A stretch of 64,000 nucleotides of DNA. It comes from Pythium myriotylum. Taxonomy: Eukaryota > Oomycota > Peronosporomycetes > Pythiales > Pythiaceae. Each line of letters begins with the position of its first letter. Within the stretch, counting starts at the first letter, position 1. The DNA is taken from positions 558,001 to 622,000 of the forward strand of contig JALJCQ010000019.1 in assembly GCA_023091665.1 (NCBI GenBank), given 5' to 3'. The translations under genes were made by a program, and so were the position numbers. The notes beneath the pieces were generated by a model. That model made no database searches and was not told the DNA's origin. It saw only the letters and a list, made by a program, of their open reading frames with translations. Of this stretch, positions 21,401 through 34,300 are shown in pieces.

Positions 21401-21918
21401 TATCAGCTACGTCGTTTCGAAAGGTGATGGAGGATGCTGGCGTCCACTTGGATGCGGAAGACGTCGTGAGGCTGCAACTCAAGTATGATATTGAACAGAA
21501 CGGCAAACTGAATTACCACGAGTTTTTGCGACACCTGACGAACGCTATGAGTGAGTTGTCCCAGACTTCTGCAAATAACGAAGAGACTAGCGCCGCAACA
21601 ACGTTGCCTACGATCTCATCTCCTTCTCCGCGACGAAGCAAACTTACTGGTGGTGGTGGGCCGAGCCCATCAACTACTGGCATGGCAGAGACCCTCCGAC
21701 AAGGTGTCAAAGCTAAGTGGAAAGCAATCTACGCATCGCTCAAGACGTTGGACAAGGGCAACATCGGCCGAGTGAGCGCGGCTCACTTTCGCCAACTCCT
21801 CGAGTGGTACGCATTGACCGTGACGGACGATGAGTTTCTCCAGCTGCTACGGCTCTTTGACCACGACGACGACGGCGGTGTAGACTACAACAAATTTATG
21901 AAAGCCTGCTTTGCCTAA
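18403..21918 (+). CDS. Multi-EF-hand calcium-binding protein, EFCAB6-like
   Basis: One exon encodes 1171 residues with EF-hand pairs spread along the length. Loops visible include DASKSGRVSKAQF (about residue 187), DRDGNGIISAAEF (about 335), DTNQDGAIDYHEF (about 370), DPGKSGLLGYAEL (about 830), DSDRRGSVSATSF (about 992), DIEQNGKLNYHEF (about 1028), DKGNIGRVSAAHF (about 1116) and DHDDDGGVDYNKF (about 1153). Those near 335, 370 and 1153 keep the full set of calcium ligands; others look degenerate. Long proteins with many, partly degenerate EF-hand pairs are typical of EFCAB6, a cilium/flagellum-associated family, so a flagellar role in zoospores is a reasonable inference. It ends 32 bases from the end of the convergent coiled-coil gene. 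The name is by resemblance only. Confidence 0.75.
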   Translation: MATQRTLAPAVTPRPVKAAASPTARGGRTYVPSAAAAKTSDSALRPPEATLTLRKKPLVLSGDIRNLDSNFALALSRAPVSTREVQRVFLALGLPISNDAAQALVHEYEETNDRGVAYAVFVDELLALVRQHKHGLPSTRLQHKRAQLPAHLELLATMHARRLDELSEALSASLRVGWSHVRDAFRRVDASKSGRVSKAQFREICARLDVPGAVSVVDTFVAADGESVDYAAFLAEFGAAFQHGDTNSVGFSLVYRRHVELEDAKEESASTNHSLQSPGVTHVLHGKPKSPPRARQVAVAKASDPVALEKLRILLNDKIAARHSDVKKAFMALDRDGNGIISAAEFDQVLRDFNLVVAKDELDALLAVFDTNQDGAIDYHEFFAKFGDVMKPSAALLKKKHLLENSSLVFGGERDIKGANKNRLALSSPGNELKEAFSRLPDDVWRAIYVELDLSDVKKTGVVPSAEMLRVLTKYLGELPKQHYASLFRACGSHVNQLMNYRQLVKSYRQSVMDPIDYFHQDTHALTDKTYRKSPTESLVMVWSIRVQRAQMPPLEWVALKEDLWRADARRVGRILAAPFMAIVKNRMKLTEDQAAFLSFFYEDKNLSADQVTIRYGSFLTDFEDSGLEEVNPGALSAVSPQKKEKTEGKGRVRPPGYGIHNSHHHGAPNPGPAAESVERDEDEKRLRQFFAVNIRSLEAQLQDADPEKRGFVSLDTFTTLCRELNGGKFKDTSKAFIALVAKYIAQNHFYYRGFLLDFDARVGLQAQALVVQDDDDEDEENGEDGDVFDEGGNSAKPVDVHQSKEALRHHLTVSLSRQKVVYKLMQRMDPGKSGLLGYAELRRAFERLDISIDDDVARELCGQFEEEDETTGARTGRVKYLMLLHAHGGRDPDKLDGMSDISSNCSYYSAISISPRAVMKNSCSRLPASRDQHAVAARAVNNAIERPRSLTSSGLTGAAAAAAVERKIQSQLETQGKKGKWKQIARAFQQIDSDRRGSVSATSFRKVMEDAGVHLDAEDVVRLQLKYDIEQNGKLNYHEFLRHLTNAMSELSQTSANNEETSAATTLPTISSPSPRRSKLTGGGGPSPSTTGMAETLRQGVKAKWKAIYASLKTLDKGNIGRVSAAHFRQLLEWYALTVTDDEFLQLLRLFDHDDDGGVDYNKFMKACFA

Positions 21919-21950
21919 TAGAGAGTTATTGTACAAGTATCACCATGAGG

Positions 21951-24544
21951 CTATCGTCTCCGTTGTTGTTGTTGTTGCTGGTCCGATCGCTGGTGGACAA
22001 CAAGAACTTGCTGCCGAGCCTGCAAACCTTGTGGTGGTGGCGACGTGGAGGATGGTCGTAGATCGAACGGAGAAGACGACCTCGACGGCCTCTTCTGTGT
22101 CAGCGCCTCGCCTGAGAGTTTGGCCTGCTGGATCATCGCGGCCATGGGCAGCGCAAACGTCACGCCGTTGCTTCGTTTCCGCTGAACTCTCTCGCCTTCC
22201 CCCGCCGGGCGAATCCCGGATGCTGACTGGCGGTGCGCCGGGCCGGCTCGCATCTCGGCCATGATCGCGGCCATGGCTGCTGCGCCGTTGGCGCTGTGGT
22301 TGGGCGTCGCACTCGGGGGTCTCTTGGTCATCATCATCCCGCCCAGCGCGGCGATGGTCTCGCGTTTCTCCTGCTGCTCGTGCTTTTCTCGCATGCGTTT
22401 CTCGCGGAAGAACGCGTGCACGGCCGCGAGCTTGGCTGCCTGGTCCACCTCAGGGTCTTTCTCTTTCTCCGTCTCTTGCTCGCTCTCGTCGTGCTCGTCC
22501 ACGCCACTGAGTCCAAACACTCGTCGCATGCGTTGGATCGACAACTCTTGTCGTTTGAGCTGCTGCCGTGAGTCCAGCGTGCGAAGCAGCAGCTCGGCCT
22601 GCGCGAGCGTCTCGCTCTCGTTGCTCTTGATCTTGTCCCGGCTCTCGACCTCTTGGTCCTCCTCACTTCCATCGTCCTCGTCGTCGCCCGAGCCTACTTC
22701 ATCATCATTTTCTTCTTCTTCTTCCACCACGACGCCGTCGGCTCGCCTCGTCACATTTCCGCCGACAATGTCACGTCGGACTCGCTCGGCGGCCCACTCG
22801 CCCGCCGCGAGTCCCAGCGACGCGTCGATCGTCGCAAGCAGCGCGATCTGCTCGCGTGTAAACTCGCTCGGGAAGCTCGACGACGAGGAGCTACGCAGCG
22901 CGAGGCGACACGCGTGGAGCAGCGAGTGGAGCCAGTCGATCTCCGACTTGGCCGAGGGAGTTAACACGCTTCGGTGGACGACCGATCCGCACACCGAAAC
23001 GGTTCCGGAGACCAACGTTGGCGGCGAGAATTTGTCCTCGAGACACTTGAGCAGCTCGGTGATGTTGAGGATGCCCTGCTGCACGTCTGGAGAACGATTA
23101 TTAGTTTTTTGTTTTTTTTGTTCTCGCTTGGAACAAACATAAGATTCCACGTACAGGAAAACGTCTTGAGCTGGCGCGCGTAGGCCTCCTGCGCCTGCGC
23201 GCGCTGCGCGGCCTTGAGCAGCAGCTGCTCTTCTAAGAAATCGCGGATCTTCTTGCGCTTCTCGACCTCGGCGGTGCCCGAGAGCCGAAGCTGCTGGAGC
23301 TGATCCGAGAGCAAAACGCGTTTCCGTTCCAGCACGAGGTCCTCGGCCGCGAGCTCTTTTTCGATCTGCTGGAGCCGCTGGCTCGTCTCCGCGAAGCCGC
23401 GGAACCGTTCCAACACGATGCCGAGATCCGATTCTTTCGTCTCCTGGAGGATCCGCTCGTACTGGCTCTCGTACACTTGGAAGAACGTCTCTCGCCGCAT
23501 CGCGGCCGCGAGGCTCTCGGCCGCCGTGTGGCTGCGGCCGCCCGCGAGTCTTCTGGACGAAAGCGCGGCCGCGTTCTCCGGACCACTCGCGTCCGGAGAT
23601 CCAGCGGCGGCGGCGGCCACGTCCAGAAACCGCAGCGACTCGTGGAGCAGCAGCTGGAAGCTGTCGCGGCGGCCGGGCGGCGGCGGTCCGGAGACCGCGT
23701 CCGCACTCGCGTCCGCCGGCCGCGACTCGACCAGCCGCAGCATCTCCTCGCGGCGGCGGTCGGCTTCTTCTCGCTGCCGGTGCACGCGCGCGCGACTCGC
23801 GAGCTCGGTGCGCAGCGACGCGAGCACTTGCGCCGCGTGCTGCGCGTGGGCGCGGCGCTCGGCGCGCAGCTGCGCGAGCTGGAACTCGAGCTCGGCGCAA
23901 AGCGAGCGCTCCTGCGCGACTTTGTCCTGCAGCAGCGCGGCCTCGCGCGCGGCCGCCGCGCGCTGCGACTCGAGCAGCTCGGCGTTGGCGCGCTGGAAGT
24001 GGAGGTGGCGCGCGAGGCGGTCGAGCATCGCGAGCAGCGTCTTCTTGTACGCGTCGAGCCGGCGGCTCTCTTGCTGGAGCTGCTCGGCCGTCGTTGTGGC
24101 CGCAGAGGCCGCAGGGGCCGCCACACGCGACTCGACGTCGAACGCGCGCAGGTGGCGCGCGAGCAGCGCGACCTCCTGCTGCTTGGCGGCGAGCTGCACG
24201 CGGAGCGCGTTGCACTCGCGCTGTGCTCGGCGCGTGATGCGGCGCTGGGTCTCGATCTCCTCGCGCATGATGAGCGGCGAGATCGCGCTCGGCGTGAGCT
24301 GGTTGGACGCTGCGGACTGCGGCCGCGGCCGCCGCAGCGTGGTGGACGCGGACGGCGGCCGCGGCTTGGCGAAGACCCGCCGAGCGGAGACTCCGGACCG
24401 GTCATCCGCGGGGATCCGGAGAGTCCGCGGGCGGGACGAGGCGGGGGCCGCCGACTGCGGCCGGGGCTGCGGCCGAGCGGACGCGTGTGGACGTCCGGCG
24501 TCCGGAGTGGACGGCGCGGCCGCAGCCGCGATCTGCGGCTCCAT
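21951..24544 (-). CDS. Coiled-coil protein resembling outer dynein arm docking subunit (CCDC151/ODAD3-like), two exons
   Basis: Exon 1 is 24544-23155 and exon 2 is 23086-21951. The 68-base intron (23154-23087) starts GTACGT, has an ACTAAT branch-like site and ends CTCCAG. Splicing joins phase 1 to give about 841 residues. The N-terminus is Pro/Ala/Arg-rich. From about residue 95 the protein is mostly coiled coil rich in Ala, Arg, Gln and Leu. A segment with SDLGIVLERF, LRLSGTAEVEKRKK and FLEEQL resembles the docking-complex proteins CCDC151 and CCDC114, and crosses the splice junction before a short conserved stretch (GILNITELLKCLEDKF). The C-terminal part has an acidic run and a Gln-rich end. 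A flagellar role fits the neighbouring EF-hand gene; the exact subunit identity is uncertain. Confidence 0.65.
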
Positions 24545-25331
24545 GGGGACGGCGTCTCTCGGCGGTCATGGCCGACGGCCCAGTGGGTCCATTTTAGGAC
24601 GAAACGGGCAGTGGGCTAATTCCACGCGTTGGAAGTATAGGACCAGGGTGGTTTGTGCGAAACGACCGTACGGGATGACTGGGTGTACTCTGTATGGCGG
24701 TGTGGTGGGTAGTCAAACCACTCATCAGTTGGTAATCCTTACCTGTAGGGGCTTATAGCCCTTACAAAAAGGAAATGATGCAAAGCACAGGTCTATGTCC
24801 AAGTGACTTAAAACTGCCTGTCAGCGGAAGTGGGGTGATTCCCATGGATGCGCTTGCTGATAAACCAACTCCTGAACCCCCTTGTTCAAAACCTTCATAT
24901 TCAGAGTCCATCACTGAATATGCTCGTAAATATGTACATGCAGACAACACGTAGAGCCTTACACAGGCTGCCGCAATTGCAGGGGCAGAGTGTTTTGTTT
25001 ATCCTTGTTGGAAACTGATTATTTGCATATCGTGCTGCTGGGTGCTGCTCGAGAATATCCAAGCGAGATGGACCAGTGAGATGGATCTCCTGCGCGACTC
25101 GGTAGGCTGGCTCTCGACGATCGTCTTGCTGGTTGTTTAGGGCCACGCTCGAGTCGGGGAAGATCGCATGACGATCAGTGGAAGCTGTTTCTCTTCGTCT
25201 TGCAACTGCGGCACGTCACTTCCTCAACGCACGAGGTCTGATGCAATACCAAGAAATCCTCTTGACATAACACACCGCTTGACAAAACTGCATCTAATTT
25301 CCTGTACAGAGGGAGTGGGCTTGGTGCTTGC
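24545..25331. other. Intergenic, no gene seen
   Basis: This holds the upstream region of the coiled-coil gene and the 3' flank of the giant gene. Around 24745-24770 there is a short imperfect palindrome (GGGCT-AT-AGCCC type). The short frames have no recognisable content. Confidence 0.4.
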
Positions 25332-28300
25332 TCATGAGCACTCCTTCCCAGCTGCAGAGCTTCTTCGCACACCGACTGTGATACTCAGCGGTCGAAGTTT
25401 GGACGACCCAGCGGCAGACACAGGCACTTGTTTCACGTTGTCTAGTGCGCTCGATCGACTCCAAGTGGGATTCTGCCGTAAATTGTGGACTTCCGCAGCC
25501 TCGGCGGCGTCTCGGATTTCGCTGGTTGCGTCGGCCAGCTTCTTCTTCGCACTAACCGCGTGATAGTCACGGCTGCTGGTCTTCGTGTTGTGTCGCGTCA
25601 TCTCCTGCACCTCCAAGGCAGCCAATTGCCGTAATTCCTGGGCCAAATCGAGCTGTTTACGCTTCTGCATCTGCTGTTGAAGCTGGAGCTGGCGGAAGAA
25701 CCGCCGCTGAATCGCTGCCTGAGCACGCTGCTGCTGTTGCTTCGACTCGGTCTGTGTGTGTTGCAACTGCATTGCCTGGGACTGAACCTGGGCTTGAGCT
25801 TGCGCTTGGGCGTGGGCTTGCGCCTGCATGACTGCTGTCACCACACTCGACGCGTCCGTGCTCGTAGCGTGCTGCTGTTTCTCCTTGAGCACTGCAACCT
25901 CGCGTCGTAGTTCCATCAGCTCGGCTTGGTCACGCTCGTCTTTGTCTCTTCGCATCGTAAGTTCAGACACCAACTGCTTGTGCTGCAACTTGTACTTGAG
26001 CAGTTTCTTCTCCAGCCGAGCCTCCCGTGTCTGGACAACCGCATGTGCCTCCTCCAGTCGCATCAACTGCGTCTCCGCTCGGATGCTATGCTCCAGCTGG
26101 CTGTTGACTTCGATGAGTTGGCTCTCGTATCGCTTGAGCTGCGTCGCCATCGCCGATCGCTCCTGCTTGAGGTCTTCTAATTGCTCTGTGGACTGCTCGA
26201 GTTGGACTCGCAAATCATCATTGTGTCGCTCGACATCTTGGTTATGATCGACCACTTCACGGAGCTCGTCGATGGTGCTCTGAAGACGACTATTCTCCAT
26301 TCTCAAAGTGTTCATATCTTCCTGTTGGCTCTCAATTCCCTCCGAGGATGCTTTCAGAGCCGCTGTCGCTTGCTGTAGGGACTGACGCTGTCTCAGCACC
26401 AGCCACGTGGTGCCTACAGCGTCTCCGAGTCGATCTAACTGGCGCATCATCCATTCGGATCCATCATCACACACGGATGATTGATTCAGTTTGTTCCGCT
26501 CCTCGTCGGTCAGTCGCGCGACAAGAGTGCCAATCATCTTCCGGTCATCCTCGCCCTTTTGACATGAAACCCGCACTCGCACCACCGTCTCCATGTCCGC
26601 CCCACTCTGTCTTCTGTTGCGATCACCACTTTCAGGCTCAGCAGGCTGTGACCCAATCGCCTCGTGGTGACTCGAAGTTTGAGGCGCCACGTGGAATGCT
26701 ACTTGAGTGCATCCAAGCCACTGCCGCATGATCTCCAACGCTGACTGGATAAGTTTCCTCTCATCAGGTGAATGGAGTAGTTGTAACGTCACGGCATTCA
26801 GTTCTTGCTCTCGCTTGGAGCGATTAGCCAGTTCTTCGTATCGAGCACGAGCTTCCGCAAAATGTTGTGTTGCGATCTTTTCGTTTTGGCTAGCTTGCTC
26901 AACTTGTGCTCGCGCTCGGTAGTGTGCTTCTAGGATACCACCAACCTCTATACTAATCGTCTGTAGTAGCCATGGGAAGTACAGACGTTCGTCGGTGCTA
27001 TCGAATACAGTTGAGAGCGATGAGGATCCAGTGAGTGCTAACATCATTATCACCGGATTCTGGTTCGGCTGGAGCACAGGTTCTGTTACCACCCAATGAC
27101 TCGCATCCTGTTTCCAGGTACACAACCCAACAGTTACCTGCTGATTTCTTGAAAACCCCTGCACAACATCCAGCAGCCAATGAGGTGCTGATGCTGGAGT
27201 CAGATCGGCGTGGAGTTGATCTCGGACCGATCTATTAACCAAGAAGAACAATTCGCACGCATCCAACCCCTTCTTTCTGCTGTCTCCGCGCATAGTCCAC
27301 ACAGATTTCAGATCTCGCGCGACCAGGTGTCGTAGTGAGTCACTTGTAGCCTTGTAATCTTCACTTGTATTGTGAAGGGATTGCACCCTGAGCGAAAACT
27401 CCATCACGCCAGCTGAGATAGCAGCACGCATGCGATCGTGCGCCTGTTCTGCTGCTCGCTCGTCTTCGCTGTCAACTTCATTGTCGCACTCGTCGTCTTG
27501 ATCCTGGTTGCTTGGATTCTCGGAACTTGAGTGATAGTTCAGCGAAGCTTCCTCCCCATGCGGGTTGCTGTGTCTAGTTGTGACCGTATGCAGCAGACTT
27601 TTAGCATTTGCATGCGTCCCATCCATAGAATCGAAGGATTTGCTGCGTCCTGGTTGGACATTGGCATTGCTAATCAAAGCCTGAAATGATTTGCCGTCTC
27701 CGCTCACTTCACGCCTCAAATTGTGCGTCATGTTTCCACTTTGCTGCTTCTTGTCCACGGCTCGACCAATCCACTCGACTCGAGGCGCGAGATCGTCCAC
27801 GAAGCTCTGGATAAGCGGAGTTGACAGCAATCCACAGGTCTCACTTCCTTGAGTTCGGCCAGCCTTGATCTTCAAAACAAGAACCCCCACAACAACTCCA
27901 GTCAACTTTTTGAAGTCTTCGTACCCTTCTTCGTCGTGACGCTCATCGGAGTAATTCGCTATGATTCTGGACTTGTATGCTAGAATAGGAAAGACGCACG
28001 TCCCTGACTCGACGCGAGCCACCAAGGGCACTGGTCTCCTGCTCACAATACACTCTGTCATTTTTCTCCACTCTCGGCGTTGCTCGAGCGAGCTGAACGC
28101 GACACAGAAGAATCCTTTGGTGGCTGATCGTTGGGGCTCAGATTTACCTTGCGATGGCAAAGAGAAAACAAAACTGTTCTTCGTGGATGAGTGCTGCACG
28201 ACGCCGTACAGCTGCACCGTTACAGCTTCGCGAAATAATGCACGCCGGAGTCTCGTTTCAGCCAAGTCTTCGAGAAACCGCCACATCCCAACCAACTTCT

Positions 28301-31300
28301 TCGTGGGAACCGTAGAAACAGAGGCAAGTGTGATCTTGTCGAGCCCATTCCAGATTTCGTGCCCCACAAGATCTCGGCCTAGCTGCAGTCTCAACGCCTC
28401 GAGTTGCTCGATCCGTTGGTTCGAAGCCTCAGCAATGCCTGTCTCGTGTTGCAGTCGACCTCTCAGGTCTTCAAGGGATGCCTCCAGTGCACTCGTGAGT
28501 TCCGTGTGCATCTCCATCTTCTCCAGCTCTGCCAGGCGATGTCTGGTAAGAGCCACACTCATATCTACAAACCAGTCGAGAAACGCGATGTGCTGATGAC
28601 TCGTTCGAGTGTCACTTTGAAACACGACCAAGAGAAACTGGCACGACTCCCAGTCGAGACACACGACCCTTACACGCCTGAATTCAGAATGAAACGATAC
28701 TCGAAGTTCTTGAGCTGAACGCGTCGTAATACATCGATGAGATACTCCGACGTCGGTCGCCTTCCGAGCTCGAATCGCCTGGCAGATAATATCGTCTTCC
28801 ATGTTAGAGAGCGTGCTCGAACGCAACAAAATATCTTGGCCGGCTGGAGCATCGCAAATCAATACACCACGAATATCATCTAAGGAAGTGAGGTCAGCCC
28901 CCAATGATGTCCACGCGCTGCCACGATTTCCAATGTTTCTGACTGTCTCACTTTGCTTCGTAAACAGCGTGAGCAGCTCAATCGCAAACTGAATCGTTCC
29001 TTGGAGTGATGCGTTACGGCTCTCGGCTTGAGACAAAGATTTCTTTATGTCAAGACATTCGAGTTCGATAGCCGATTTAGCATGCATGAGTTCCTCGATT
29101 TGGGAATTGGAGGCATCAAGCGAGATGCGATTGGTGTCGTTTAGTCGGAGAATCGAAAAGACCACGCCAAGCCACGGACATACAACCGCGTTGACGGCCT
29201 CCAGAGTTGCGTCCGACACGTCACAATCTCCACTCCAGTAAACTACGAGAACCCCGACAGTGTGAGCATCCCCAACGTCACGAATCAATCGAACGATCCG
29301 ATTTCCCGTTGATGTCGACTCAATCTCCAGAACATCCTCAGCCGAAGTCGATTCATTCACTAAAGCAAGCAGTTCAGTGGTGAATGCACGTGAACGTGCC
29401 GTAGGCGACAGCGAGGCGCCATGCGTTGCTAGCGGGATAAGTTGGCGGCCATCGCCAATGGGATCAACAACAAATGAGTAAAGCTCAATGTACTCGCAGC
29501 CGCATGCTGTGTTAGTAAAAGACTCGGCTTCCGTTGCAACCACATCCCACGGATTGGCAATAGTCTGTTTTGATATTGCTTGGAAAGCTGACGCGACGAG
29601 CCGCTTCGCGTGATCGTCGCAGCTCTGAGCAAACTCGATCCACTGCTGGGCAAGCGCGCAGTCCTCTTGTGCCGCAATGAGTGACATCTCGGCTTCACGG
29701 GCTCGGCGATGAGATAAATCGAACTCCTTCGCTCGCTCAATTGCTGTCGCAATCAATCTTGCGTCCATCTCAAACGCTTGGGTCACGATGTTGCAGACTT
29801 CGACCAAGCCAACAATCAGTACAAAACTAATTGCCTCATGCAACGAGGAGTCGAAAGACGTGGAATCGACTCGGACTGCGACCATCACGATGGTCGCATT
29901 CAGATCATGTGATGAAGGGAACAGTCGTCTGACTATATGCGACTCATCTTCCTCGATTGAGAGAATCGCCGCGTGTGCTGCGCCTGATGGGCTCCACAGC
30001 TTGAGCAAGGTCGCGAGCCGATGGTACGTCTCGGATCCATGTTCTTCCTTCTTCGTAGACGACTCCTTAACTCTCACGATCCGGTGCTGTTCTAGATCGA
30101 TGTCCAACTTCACTACTCGAACTGCCAATACATCGGAAATCGTCTGCACGATCATTGCCTCGACTTCTGCTTGCAAATGAGATAGTTCTTCCTCATGGCA
30201 TGGTTTTGACCGAAGCAGGTGATCCATCGATCGCCAGTGGTCCATGACTTCGGCACGCTGACGTACCTCGGTTTCTTCTCGCGCTTCCTCCTTCGCAGCA
30301 TTCGCGATCGTAGCTGCTTGAGCTTCTCGTAACTTCTCACTGACACGATATGTGGTGAAAGCATTGCGACAGACCGACGCGATAATCTCCAGCTCATCCA
30401 ATCTGCCTTCAGCACCGTCTCTGACTTCTACGATCGCGACACACTCACTATCAGCATCAATCTTCACGTGATCGTCATTTGGGGACCATCCTCTTGGCTG
30501 AATCTCCGCTTTACCATCACAGGAAGTCACCCATGTAACGACATCTTCCGTCTTCCGAACCCATAATCGGTATCCATTGATTTTTTCCATCGCGGCAAGA
30601 AGACTCGAATTAAATGCCGACGTATCGTTCCACTCGGCCTGTTGCGACAAGCTTGACAGGACCTGATTGATCTCCGCACTTTTGCCAACTGCAGTCGAAA
30701 CTCGAGTCAACTCTGCAGACTTGCTTTCGATAAGCAATGCAAGCTCTTTACTTGTGTTGTTCATATCGAGGAGACGGCGGTTCAGCGAGATGACATTTTG
30801 GACCTGCAGCCACACCTCTAGGACTTGTTCCAACACTTCCTCGATGTCGCTCTCGATTTCGTGCGACTGAGCACTCTCAATCGGATGCTGAAGATGAACA
30901 AATGCACATGCGACGTGGCTTCCAATGTGCCATAGAGCAACAAAAACGCCATCGCCGGGGCCTCCTAGGTTCTCAATCATGGTGTCATTTCCGGATTTCG
31001 AACCTTGTCGGCGACCATTGCGCACGACTCGACTGATATCCGTCGGGGTCATCCATCGGCTCAGAACACTTGATACTTTGTATGCGTCAGTACCCCGATC
31101 GTCCTGCTCATGGCACATCATGCAAACGTCTACATCATAATGATAGTCGTAGTTCTTCAGCGCAGCGGATACTTGTTGCACGGTATGGTGTTCGAGATCC
31201 GAAATGAGCTGTGAATGCACTTCGGATAAATGGGCTTCATCAATCTGCTGTGGTCTTTCCAGTGTCCACAGACGACTGAAGATTGCACGCCTCATTGCCG

Positions 31301-34300
31301 CGACATGGGATCGAGATGTTGTCACTCTCAACAAATCCTTTCTCCCCGTGTCTACTTCCCCGGCGACTTCTTCAAGCCGCCCTTGGAGTTCTTGACTGGT
31401 TTGGTGAAGCCTATTCATTGCAAACACGCGACCGATGCACTTGGTCAGCTCCATGACAAAGTCTTGGTGTCCGGAAAAACACTCCATGCTATTCTCCTCA
31501 GCCATAGACATGACAAGGAACGATGTCTGCGATCCCTGCGGAGAAAGCAATATTGGCGCAATCCATAGTTCAGAGGTGGACTGGTCCAGCACACCTGGCC
31601 ACAGCCTCTTAACAATGTCAGGAACAGCTCCAGTGAATGGAGCCTTGTACGTCATCGGAGTGTTCAGATCGTTAAGGGCACCCTCGACGGATTTCGCGTC
31701 GAAATTATTTGATGGTGCATATTCGTCTTGACGTATGCTACTCCAGTCGCCCGCTTCTTCGTCGAAAATAAGCAGGCAAACTCGTATTCCCTTTTCTCTG
31801 CAAATTTCAAGCACGACTTTCTTGGCTACCTCCATAGGCAACTGGAATGATGAGTGGTCGTCCAAAATGTTGGACACTCGAAATAAAACTGCATCCTGAC
31901 GAATTTGTCTCGCTGTCAACTTGCGGTTATGCTGTTCCCCAGATAAATCCTCCTTGAGGATTGAGATCGTCTCGCTCAGATCTTGAACGCTCTGTTGTGC
32001 ACGACTCAGAAGGAGATTCACCGCTAGAGCCTCACACACAAGCCCACCATATTTGTCGACGTCAAGATTAAAAATTTTGTCACCTTCCTCGTCGCAGGCA
32101 CTTGACCTAGCTAATACAAGGTAACCCATTTTACGCAGAGGGACTATCCTGACCGCCCGTAAAAGCACCTGGTTATGGATGTTGAGTGCGTGTGAAGTGG
32201 AAGACACGCGCAGTTCCTCCTTCACCCGAGCCAATAGTGACCGGTCATCCTCGATTAAATCGAGCAAGAGATTAGCATGGGTGGCGGCCGGAACAAGGTC
32301 TAGAATAGCTGATGTCATCTTGGTTTTCCACTCGGACACGTCACTTCTGCCACTGGTATCACATGGAGCGTGGGAAGCGTGCATGAACTTGCTCCACCGC
32401 AACCACGACTGAGAGTAGCTCTCTTCACGATCAGCGAGAACTTGGACATGACTATTGTCCTTGGATGACAAAGCGTCGAGAACACGAATAGACCCACCCA
32501 AAGTCGAGGTTAGAGTCGCTGCAAACGTTGACTTGGCAAATTGTTGCTGTTCATTTTCAGACGCAAAAGAGTACTCCACAATCGCTCGCACCAAGTCACC
32601 GCATCTTAATGGCGCAGCGTAGTAATAGCCACGTTTGTGGTTTGGACTCGCGAATATTTGCCGAAGTTGAAGATCATACGCCTGATGGTGCTGGGTATAA
32701 CAAAGCGGTTCTCCTGAGTCGAGAATAAAAGCTGCCATGCCGCCTCTAAATCGTTGAGGTGACCCGGTGCGTGGACTTGATAATCTGGCTGGATCGTAGA
32801 CCTGTACGCGTAGGTTGTCTGAATTTGTTGTCCAAATGGAACTCACAGTTGTACTACCTTCACTGGATTCACCCCCGTACTCAGCAACAAATAGCCGGAT
32901 TCTTGGGGATCGAGAACTCTTAGGCTCCAAAACGAGTGAGTTGACGAAAACGGCGAGTTCTTCGAAAGACTGAAGTTCCATCATTTCGTCCGTGAGTGAG
33001 AGCACAAACTCCGCTTCTCTTTTTTGATACTCGGTCTGATCCATGACCTCTCGAAGCTCGCTGAGATCTCTGTCTCGTTCACATCTGTCGTTCAAAAGTG
33101 ACTCGGCCGACAACAAAGTCTCCAAACCTTTCCTCGCGATCAATAATATTTGATTTCGAGCGCCTTCGTGTTCATCACCCACGTCGTGTGATACAGCGAG
33201 TACAGCAGCCGAAATATGGCCCACGCGAACCGGAATCGCACGAACAAACTGCGTTGACTCAAAAACCTCACCCGTGAGGATCGCGTGCTCCATGGCTCCA
33301 AACTGGCCTTCGATGCTGAGACCAATCTCGTCTGCTACCGTTGCATTCTCGATCGTATAGTCCTCCAACGACTCACCCTGAAACAAGACGCGAGCATCTA
33401 CACTGTCACCTCTGAGCTCGATCAAGCGCGCCAATGCGGCGCGAAATCCAGATCGAAGCGTCTTCACCGACGAATTTGCCGACGCAACTGATTCCGTGGC
33501 GAGCGCGACGACGTCGCTCCAGAACTGTCGCTCCGACCGACAGATCCTCTCGATGACTTCAGCACACTGCTGCCATGCGGTCGCCTGCGCGTACAACTCG
33601 GCCATTGGTTGCTGGAAAGCTTTCACCAACGGCAGGTCGTTCTCCTGGCTCTGCGCACTACCTCCCCCTTCCACCACCATCTTGACTCCAGGCGCGATCT
33701 CCATCACAGAGGCCATCGGTTTCTCTCCTTCGGCTGTGTCTTCCACGTCTTCATCCCGAACAATATGCACGCGAATGGCTCCGCCAGTCGTAGGACGACA
33801 AATGGACTTTCTCGCCTCGAGCGCTGCAGCCAAGAGACTAGCGAACACGTCCAGAAAATCCAATTTGACGGCGTTCTTGGTGCTCACGAGCGCCTCGAGA
33901 ACGCCCACAGCACGCTGCTGGCTGTCTCGCATGACGAGAACGAGAAGCTGGAGGTGCGTCGAGCCGAGTAGGTCTTTTCTCCGGATCGCGAGGTCGATCT
34001 CCGGATCGAATCCGGAGTCGCGATAGACGCGCTCGAGCGGGATAACCACGACCACGTGGTCGTTCGAACTCGGGGCGAAGCAGTCCGCGTGGCGGTCTAA
34101 CCACGACCGCGGCGGCGCGTCGTCCTCACTGGACCGCTCGTCGTCGTCCGCAGGTGGTCGCGCCACGGCCAGCAGAGCGTGGCCGGCCACACCCGAACCC
34201 TCGTCCGCACTGCGTCCGTCCGGCCGCACGAGGCGCTGGCCCTCGACCTCGAAGAGCCTCGCGTCGGCCGCCGGGAGGTACTGCGTCGCGAGCGCCTTGA

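Noticed and set aside
23233..24619. Frames of 380-450 codons on both strands over the coiled-coil gene
   Set aside because: Arg/Ser-rich shadows; the chosen frame is the only one with heptad pattern, a proper intron and a conserved segment.
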